From Oscillospiraceae bacterium (GTDB taxonomy: Bacteria; Bacillota; Clostridia; Oscillospirales; Oscillospiraceae), in contig CACXHI010000039.1 in assembly GCA_902767395.1 (NCBI GenBank), positions 1-10,784 on the forward strand: a DNA stretch of 10,784 bases. The letters run 5' to 3'. Each line of letters starts with the position of its first letter. Position 1 is the first letter of the stretch. This document shows, piece by piece, positions 5,999 through 10,784 of this stretch. The position numbers were made by a program, and so were the translations under genes. The notes under the pieces are model-generated. The model was given only the letters and a program-made list of their open reading frames with translations, made no database searches and was not told the DNA's origin.

Positions 5999-6014
5999 GT
6001 TAGCATAAGCTAAC
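5999..6014. promoter_or_regulatory. GTTAGC-ATAA-GCTAAC operator, DtxR/MntR-like
   Basis: A perfect 6-bp inverted repeat sits 6 nt after the -10 box, across the expected transcription start, where a repressor would block transcription. The core TTAGCATAAGCTAA matches 11 of 14 positions of TTAGGTTAACCTAA, the form I recall for DtxR/MntR-type metalloregulator boxes. The palindrome is directly seen; its regulator is inference and no metalloregulator gene is in the window. Confidence 0.6.
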
Positions 6015-6018
6015 CTTC

Positions 6019-6107
6019 GACCACAGGGGCATAATTTCCCTGCCTCCTGCGGTCCTGCTCCAGATCACTATTCACAGCAGCGAACTCAACGGCAGGAAAA
6101 AGGAGGC
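6019..6107 (+). promoter_or_regulatory. Structured leader with competing pairings at the RBS
   Basis: Between the promoter and the small ORF the transcript can fold in alternative ways. GACCACAGG (6019-6027) pairs with CCTGCGGTC (6046-6054) with a single A-C mismatch. CTGCT (6055-6059) pairs with AGCAG (6076-6080). CCTGCC (6039-6044) pairs with GGCAGG (6091-6096). GCCTCCT (6042-6048) is perfectly complementary to the Shine-Dalgarno AGGAGGC (6101-6107). The last pairing would hide the ribosome binding site, and the first and third would release it. No known riboswitch class was recognised. Confidence 0.5.
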
Positions 6108-6111
6108 CGCC

Positions 6112-6195
6112 ATGATGAAGATCATTCTCAAAAAGCTCATTCCCTTCGGTGTGGCGCTTTGTATCATGCTCGTCTACAGCCTCGGCGCCCATTAG
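6112..6195 (+). CDS. 27-aa basic/hydrophobic membrane peptide
   Basis: This short ORF has everything a real gene needs: a perfect promoter, an operator-like palindrome, a leader, and AAAGGAGG ending 5 nt before ATG 6112 (8 nt before a second ATG at 6115). It encodes 27 residues starting MMKIILKKLIPFG, with three lysines at the N-terminus, a hydrophobic stretch of about 12-25 (FGVALCIMLVYSLG), one cysteine and a terminal Ala-His. It is predicted to be a single-pass inner-membrane peptide, N-terminus inside. The second Met may be the actual start. I recognise no family. Options are a metal-homeostasis small protein (given the DtxR/MntR-like box), a type I toxin-like peptide (given SD occlusion by leader RNA), or a leader peptide whose downstream gene has been lost. 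It ends 21 nt before the 3' end of the opposing gene, so nothing larger lies downstream. Confidence 0.65.
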   Translation: MMKIILKKLIPFGVALCIMLVYSLGAH

Positions 6196-6216
6196 GAAAC
6201 AAGCGGCTGATTTGTT

Positions 6217-8172
6217 CTAAATCGTGTCTATGCCGCGCTGACAGCTTCCGTCCCTGCACAGGTAGTACCGCGCTCCGCTTTCCGGCACCGGGTAATCCGC
6301 AGTGAAGGGTGCGAGGACGGCAAGCCGCCGGGCGTTGGACTCGGTTTTGACCACGGCAGCCAGACCGGCTTGCGCAGGCTCCCGCAGGAACGGGAACAGC
6401 GCGGCAGGCGTTTCCCGCGCGGCACAGACCAGCTCCCCGGCAGGCCAAAGCGCTTCGGTCATCGCAAAAAGGGTGAAGCCGTGTCCCAAAGGGGTCTCCT
6501 GCGCCGCGCCGGAGAGATAGCGGAATTGCCTCGTTGCGGCATCCCGCCATTTCTGTACGCCTGTAAGGCGGCCAAGCCGCGAGAGCACCAGGGCCGCGAC
6601 AGCGTTGCCTGACGGCATGGCGCCGTCGTAAGGAGCCTTCTTCCGCAGAATCAGCGGCTCGTCGTCCAAAGCGTAGGGAAAGAAGCCGCCGTGCGCCGGG
6701 TCCCAGAAAAGCTCCAGCAGGCAATCGGCCAATCGGCAGGCGTCCTCCAAATACGGAAGGTGGAAGGTCGCGCCGTAGAGCTCCAGCAACCCCCATGCTA
6801 AGAACGAATAATCATCCAGCTTTCCGCTGTGTGCCGCCTCGCCGCCGCACCAGCGGGCGAAGAGGCGGCCTTGGGTGTCCGTCAAATGCTGACGGAGAAA
6901 CGCGGCCGCCTTTTCCGCTGCGCGCGTGTAGCGCGGCTCGTCGAACACCAGCCCCGCGCGGGCCAGCGCTGCGAGCATCAGACCGTTCCAAGCGGCAAGC
7001 ACCTTGTCGTCGCGGCGGAGCGTGGTACGCGCGTTTCGGGCTTCGTACAGCTTGTTCAGGCGCTCTTCCGGCGGCGCAGTCTCCCAATCCGGCGTATCCA
7101 CCAGATTCGGTATGCTCTTCCCGTGAAAATTACCGCCCGCCGTGATGCCATAGCGCTTGCAAAACGCTTCGGCGTCCGCACCCAATACCTGTTTGATCTC
7201 GTCCGGCGTGAAAACGTAGTATTTTCCCTCCACGCCGTCGCTGTCCGCATCCTGCCCGGAGAGAAACCCGCCCGCAGGATCGGTCAGCTCCCGCAGAACG
7301 TAATCCAACGTCCTCTGCGCGACGGAGCGCTGCCACGCGCGCTTCCGCCGTCGCCATGCCTCCGTGTAAGCGAGGGCGAGCAGCGCATTGTCGTAGAGCG
7401 TCTTCTCAAAGTGCGGCACGAGCCACCGGCGGTCGGTCGAATAGCGCGAAAAGCCGCCGCCGACGTGGTCAAAAATGCCGCCACGCGCCATGCACGCAAG
7501 GCTGTGTTCCACCATCTGCCGCGCGTGTGCATCTCCCGTCACGTCGGCATAGCGCAGCAAAAACAGCAGATTGTGCGCGGAGGGGAACTTGGGCGCCCCG
7601 CTGAAGCCGCCCCATTGCGCGTCAAAAGAACGGGAAAAGGCCGCAGCGCCCGCCTTGACCAAATCACGCGAGGGCCTACCCGGTCGGGGCTGCGCTTCCT
7701 CGCGCAGATGCGCGGTCAGTTGTTCCCCCGCATAGAGGATGCGGCTGCGACTGTTGCGCCACAGCTCCGCCGCGTGCTCCAGCAGGGAGAGCAGCTGCGC
7801 CTTCGGCAGATAGGTTCCCGCCCAGAACGGCTTCTGATCCGGGGTAAGCAGCACTGTCAAGGGCCAGCCCCCGGACCCGGTCATTGCAAGGCAGGCCTCC
7901 ATATAAACCGCGTCCACGTCGGGGCGCTCCTCACGGTCCACCTTGACGGAGAGGAAGTCGCGGTTCAAGGCTTCCGCAACGTCGTCGCTTTCAAACGATT
8001 CGTGCGCCATCACATGACACCAGTGACACGTAGCGTAACCGATGCTGAGGAACACCGGCTTGTCCTGCCGTCGCGCCGCTTCAAAGACTTCCGTCCCCCA
8101 CGCCCACCAGTCCACGGGGTTTTCCGCGTGCTGGAGTAGGTAGGGGGATTTTTCATATTGCAGTCGGTTCAT
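6217..8172 (-). CDS. Thioredoxin-domain protein, YyaL/SSP411 (DUF255) family
   Basis: The product is 651 residues from the ATG at 8172, which has GGAGG 8 nt upstream; an earlier in-frame ATG at 8217 lacks such a site. Residues 1-165 form the thioredoxin-like DUF255 domain with the family signatures SPYLLQHAENPVDWW and CHWCHVM (CHWC at 49-52, corresponding to a thioredoxin CXXC), then VDREERPDVDAVYM and GGWPLTVLLTPD. The remainder is an alpha/alpha-toroid domain related to N-acylglucosamine 2-epimerases and six-hairpin glycosidases, with GGFSGAPKFPSAHNLLFL, HVGGGFSRYSTDRRWLVPHFEKTLYDNA and AAWNGLMLAALARAG. Length is close to, slightly below, Bacillus YyaL from memory. The family is conserved from bacteria to mammals (SPATA20) but its reaction is not established. 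It is cytosolic: no signal peptide. It is divergent from the FAD-Rieske oxidoreductase gene, so a shared redox role is possible but unproven. Confidence 0.93.
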   Translation of the reverse strand: MNRLQYEKSPYLLQHAENPVDWWAWGTEVFEAARRQDKPVFLSIGYATCHWCHVMAHESFESDDVAEALNRDFLSVKVDREERPDVDAVYMEACLAMTGSGGWPLTVLLTPDQKPFWAGTYLPKAQLLSLLEHAAELWRNSRSRILYAGEQLTAHLREEAQPRPGRPSRDLVKAGAAAFSRSFDAQWGGFSGAPKFPSAHNLLFLLRYADVTGDAHARQMVEHSLACMARGGIFDHVGGGFSRYSTDRRWLVPHFEKTLYDNALLALAYTEAWRRRKRAWQRSVAQRTLDYVLRELTDPAGGFLSGQDADSDGVEGKYYVFTPDEIKQVLGADAEAFCKRYGITAGGNFHGKSIPNLVDTPDWETAPPEERLNKLYEARNARTTLRRDDKVLAAWNGLMLAALARAGLVFDEPRYTRAAEKAAAFLRQHLTDTQGRLFARWCGGEAAHSGKLDDYSFLAWGLLELYGATFHLPYLEDACRLADCLLELFWDPAHGGFFPYALDDEPLILRKKAPYDGAMPSGNAVAALVLSRLGRLTGVQKWRDAATRQFRYLSGAAQETPLGHGFTLFAMTEALWPAGELVCAARETPAALFPFLREPAQAGLAAVVKTESNARRLAVLAPFTADYPVPESGARYYLCRDGSCQRGIDTI

Positions 8173-8259
8173 TTTTTCATCCTCCAGACGTTCTTCCCAC
8201 ACATTTTTTGCACCCATTGGGGGAAATATACAGGAAAGCTTTAATCGCGGGAGGCAGCT
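8173..8259. other. Short divergent intergenic region
   Basis: The 87 bp between the two divergent genes carry both ribosome binding sites (GGAGG on the minus strand near 8181-8185, GGGAGG on the plus strand at 8249-8254). Weak -10-like sequences (AATATA/TATACA around 8225-8232) occur, but I found no convincing -35 at 16-18 bp on either strand. The promoters are left uncalled. Confidence 0.5.
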
Positions 8260-9714
8260 ATGGAATCTATTTGGTCAAAAACCTGTAACATCCCGCCGCG
8301 TGGCGCGCTGCGCGGCAACGTGGAAACGGAGGTGGCGGTGATTGGCGCGGGCATGGCCGGGCTCCTGACTGCCGCTGCCCTGCAAAAGGCGGGCAAGCAG
8401 GTCGTGGTGCTGGAGGCAAACCGGATCGGAAGCGGCCAGACCCGCTATACAACCGCAAAGATTACCGCGCAGCACGGCCTGTTTGCCCGCAAGCGCATCC
8501 AAGCGCTGGGCGAGGACAGGGCAAGACGGTACGCCTCTGCGAATCTCGCCGCTGTTGAGGCCTACCGGGCGCTGATTCGTGCGGAGGGAATCGACTGCGA
8601 ACTGGAGGAAACGAACGCCTACGTCTACGGCGACGACCGGAGGCAGCTCGAGCAGGAGGCAGAGGCCGAAGCGCGGCTGGGGCTTCCCGCGTCGCTGGTG
8701 CGCGATCCGGACATCCCCGGCGGCGCGGCATGGGCGGTGCGCGTGGAACGGCAGGCGCAGTTTCACCCGCTCAAATTTTTGAAGGCGGTTTCCGAACCGC
8801 TGACGATCTATGAAGCCACCCCGGTGCGCCGCGTGGAGCACCACAGGCTACTGACCGCAAGCGGAACCGTCCGCGCAGAACACGTCGTCTTTGCCTGTCA
8901 CTATCCCTTTGTCAACTTCCCGGGGCTGTACTTCGCGCGCGTCCATCAGGAGCGTTCCTACGTTTTGGCTCTGGAAAACGCGCGGTGTCCGGACGGAATC
9001 TGGATCGGCGCGGAAAGCGGGGGGTACTCCTTCCGCAGATACGGCGATCTGCTTCTGCTTGGCGGCGGAGGACACCGCACGGGCGAAAACCACGCAGGCG
9101 GACACTACGAGGCGCTGAGGATGCAGGCGGCAAGGTGGTTTCCGGACAGCCGCGAGGCTGCGCACTGGTCGGCGCAGGACTGCATGACGGCGGACGGCGC
9201 CCCCTATATCGGACCGTATGCAAAAAGCCGGCCGTACTGGTACGTTGCAACCGGCTTCGAGAAATGGGGCATGACCGGGTCCATGGTTTCCGCCACACTG
9301 CTGTGTGACCGAATTTGCGGCAGGGAGAACCCGTATGCCGAGGTCTTCACGCCGGGACGTTTGGACGCCGAGGCGGTGCGCGCAATTGCCGGAGAAGGCG
9401 GACACGCCATCAAGGGACTCACAAAGCAGCTCCTCCAGCTTCCCATCGAGCAGGCGGAACAGCTTCCGCGGGGACACGGCGGCATTGTGCGGCTGCACGG
9501 GAAGAAGGCGGGCGTTTACAAGGATGAAAACGGCGTCATCCACGCCGTCGACGTCCGTTGCCCGCATCTGGGCTGCCAGCTGGAGTGGAACCCGGACGAA
9601 AAGAGCTGGGACTGCCCCTGCCACGGCTCGCGGTTCGATTTCCGCGGCAAATTGATCTCCGGTCCTGCGCAGAACGAGCTTAAATGGCCCTGCGCGCAGT
9701 CAATGGACTTTTAG
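8260..9714 (+). CDS. FAD-dependent oxidoreductase with C-terminal Rieske [2Fe-2S] domain
   Basis: The 484-residue protein has GGGAGG 5 nt before its ATG. It joins a DAO-type FAD domain to a Rieske cluster domain. The dinucleotide-binding fold is at about 24-52 (VAVIGAGMAGLLTAAAL, with acidic E52 ending strand 2). A GYSFRRYGDLLLLGGGGH segment and a late FAD-binding region, YVATGFEKWGMTGSM, match the DAO/GlpD-like fold. The Rieske motifs are CPHLGC (434-439) and CPCHGSRF (452-459), so the cluster ligands are C434, H436, C452 and H455; C439 and C454 are the extra pair that forms a disulphide in bc1-type Rieske proteins. The architecture matches Bacillus YhfW-like proteins, whose substrate is not known to me. 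It is probably cytosolic. The gene is followed by a strong convergent hairpin and is likely monocistronic. Confidence 0.94.
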   Translation: MESIWSKTCNIPPRGALRGNVETEVAVIGAGMAGLLTAAALQKAGKQVVVLEANRIGSGQTRYTTAKITAQHGLFARKRIQALGEDRARRYASANLAAVEAYRALIRAEGIDCELEETNAYVYGDDRRQLEQEAEAEARLGLPASLVRDPDIPGGAAWAVRVERQAQFHPLKFLKAVSEPLTIYEATPVRRVEHHRLLTASGTVRAEHVVFACHYPFVNFPGLYFARVHQERSYVLALENARCPDGIWIGAESGGYSFRRYGDLLLLGGGGHRTGENHAGGHYEALRMQAARWFPDSREAAHWSAQDCMTADGAPYIGPYAKSRPYWYVATGFEKWGMTGSMVSATLLCDRICGRENPYAEVFTPGRLDAEAVRAIAGEGGHAIKGLTKQLLQLPIEQAEQLPRGHGGIVRLHGKKAGVYKDENGVIHAVDVRCPHLGCQLEWNPDEKSWDCPCHGSRFDFRGKLISGPAQNELKWPCAQSMDF

Positions 9715-9724
9715 AAAGCAACGC

Positions 9725-9775
9725 GATAAATCAAGCGGCGTGGCGCATCGTGTGCGTCACGCCGCTTGATTTATC
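9725..9775. terminator. Convergent terminator with an 18-bp perfect stem (about 23 bp in all)
   Basis: GATAAATCAAGCGGCGTG (9725-9742) is the exact reverse complement of CACGCCGCTTGATTTATC (9758-9775). The inner bases extend the stem by five more pairs (9743-9747 with 9753-9757, one G-U) around loop TCGTG. It starts 10 nt after the stop of the Rieske-oxidoreductase gene and ends 4 nt before the stop of the opposing permease gene. The A/T-rich outer part supplies a U-containing tail in both directions. It most likely ends both transcripts. Confidence 0.85.
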
Positions 9776-9779
9776 TGGG

Positions 9780-10784
9780 TTACGCCGACAGCTCTGTGAA
9801 GCGGCGAGCGCCGGGCCCGCGCAGCCAGGCAAGCATCGCAGCGTTGGCGGCAAGGAGGAGCAGGGCAGCAATTCCCAGATACGCCGTTGCGCCGATGCGC
9901 CAGCCGAACCAGAAATAGAGACCGCCGAAGGCGATGGTCAGGCCCATGCTGGCAAGCATGGAAAACGCAACCGTGCCGCTCTGCTTCACCGCAGCGGTTT
10001 CGTTCTTCCAGCCGAGGTTCGCCCATTTCACGCCCGCCAGCAGGCCGAACAGGGCGAAGAAAACAGTAAACAGCACGTCAATGCCAAAGACCAGAAGCTT
10101 CTGCGCCAGCGTCGCGGGTATGAGCACCGTGATGATCAGGAAGCAGAACAGGCTCGGAATTGCCGTGACTGCAAGATGGAGCATCAGCTTTGCCCGCAGA
10201 ATCCGCCACGGCTCAACAGGCAGGCTTTGAATCTGCCACAGGGTTTTGCCCTCCAGAGAGACGGACGGCGCAGTAATCGTCACCATGCTCCCCAGCATTG
10301 CCAAAACCGCGCCGAGGAAGACCGGGACGACTCCCTTCATTTCTTCCTGAAAAATGGTTTGGGAAATTGATTCCAATTCGGCAGGCATCTGCTTGGGCAG
10401 GAACAGGATGGCAAGCGGCATTGCCAGCAGGAAGACCACGCCCAAGCCGCAGTTGAGCATATAGGTCGCACTGCCGGAGAAACGATACCATTCCCTGCGC
10501 AGCAGGGCGGAGGAAACAGAGGTCTGCTTGCTCTTCTTCTCCCGGTAGACCGCGTGCTTACCGGCGGGCGTGGAGGTCGCAACCGAGAGGAAGCTGTGCT
10601 GGAGCAGGAACCAAATCAGAGCAAGCGCCAGCAGAACGCCGCCTGTCCATGCCAGCATCGCAAGCCAATCGCCTTCCGGGAACCGTCCGAAGAGGTAGAT
10701 CGGATAGAGGGAGCTTTTGATCTTCCCTCCAATGATCAGCACGTTATTCAAAAGGTCACCGATCTTTCCCATCGTCTTGAAGTA
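9780..10784 (-). CDS. ABC-2-type transporter permease, C-terminal part (5' end off right edge)
   Basis: At least 334 residues are visible and the frame stays open to the window edge (first codons Tyr-Phe-Lys-Thr before an internal Met at 10772), with no ribosome binding site at that Met, so the true start lies outside. Numbered from that Met, seven hydrophobic helices fall at about 37-58, 105-126, 148-167, 197-220, 226-247, 268-290 and 296-317. A soluble loop (about 59-104) follows the first helix. The segment SVSLEGKTLWQIQSLPVEPWRILRAKL (170-196) matches the conserved cytoplasmic loop seen in clostridial ABC exporter permeases. It ends 4 bp from the convergent terminator hairpin. An ATPase partner would be expected upstream of the gene, beyond the right edge. 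The exported substrate cannot be told. Confidence 0.88.
   Translation of the reverse strand, partial: YFKTMGKIGDLLNNVLIIGGKIKSSLYPIYLFGRFPEGDWLAMLAWTGGVLLALALIWFLLQHSFLSVATSTPAGKHAVYREKKSKQTSVSSALLRREWYRFSGSATYMLNCGLGVVFLLAMPLAILFLPKQMPAELESISQTIFQEEMKGVVPVFLGAVLAMLGSMVTITAPSVSLEGKTLWQIQSLPVEPWRILRAKLMLHLAVTAIPSLFCFLIITVLIPATLAQKLLVFGIDVLFTVFFALFGLLAGVKWANLGWKNETAAVKQSGTVAFSMLASMGLTIAFGGLYFWFGWRIGATAYLGIAALLLLAANAAMLAWLRGPGARRFTELSA

Noticed and set aside
6010..6192. 60-codon minus-strand ORF antisense to the small ORF
   Set aside because: It has no RBS and no minus-strand promoter, and its extent is explained by the opposite strand's leader and peptide gene.
6198..6216. AACAA/TTGTT inverted repeat as a terminator for the small ORF
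   Set aside because: The stem is only 5 A/T-rich pairs with a 9-nt loop and no U-run, too weak to call.
6829..8139. 436-codon plus-strand open frame opposite the YyaL-type gene
   Set aside because: It is antisense to conserved DUF255 and toroid motifs, Arg/Ala-rich, with no RBS. It is a shadow of the codon bias of the real gene.
8204..8232. Promoters in the divergent region between the YyaL-type and Rieske genes
   Set aside because: The -10-like TATACA/TATATT sequences lack a recognisable -35 at 16-18 bp (a TTGCAC is only 13 bp away), so no call was made.
1..10784. CRISPR arrays, insertion sequences, tRNA genes, known riboswitch classes
   Set aside because: I looked for regularly spaced repeats, transposase motifs with terminal repeats, tRNA arms and familiar riboswitch cores and saw none. 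Short or degenerate examples could be missed by eye.

Overview
The window looks like chromosomal DNA from a GC-rich anaerobic Clostridia member, most likely an Oscillospiraceae/Ruminococcaceae-type gut bacterium. This rests on GC-rich coding sequence, strong AGGAGG-type ribosome binding sites, consensus TTGACA/TATAAT promoters, and the gene families present (VanW, OmpR/HisKA pair, YyaL-like, FAD-Rieske, ABC-2 permease). The family assignment is inference. I see no phage, transposon, CRISPR or plasmid signature.

Layout. The left edge (1-73, minus) holds the 5' part of a 5S rRNA with its own perfect-consensus promoter and an A-tract region just upstream, so here 5S starts a transcript instead of ending one. 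Rightward from a promoter near 239-267 come two membrane-anchored proteins: an unrecognised single-pass protein (305-1174) and a VanW-domain protein (1219-2841). A strong hairpin (2909-2932) separates them from a convergent PRTase-fold gene (2969-3598, minus). That gene shares a divergent promoter region with a two-component pair (response regulator 3742-4416, histidine kinase 4413-5753); the -35 boxes of the two promoters form an inverted repeat.

Between 5754 and 6216 there is no long gene, but the region is rich in signals. It has four stem-loops, then a perfect TTGACA-17-TATAAT promoter, then a GTTAGC-ATAA-GCTAAC palindrome at the expected transcription start. A roughly 110-nt leader with competing base-pairings follows, and then a strong RBS and a 27-codon ORF for a basic/hydrophobic peptide (6112-6195). 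This is the part most likely to be undescribed: a small membrane peptide apparently under metalloregulator-type transcriptional control and possibly RNA-level control.

The right half carries a YyaL/SSP411-type thioredoxin-fold protein (6217-8172, minus) divergent from an FAD oxidoreductase with a C-terminal Rieske [2Fe-2S] domain (8260-9714, plus). A convergent hairpin with an extended stem of about 23 bp (9725-9775) follows, then the C-terminal part of an ABC-2-type permease (9780 to the right edge, minus). Functional links between blocks are not evident beyond the two-component pair and the likely two-gene operon at 305-2841.
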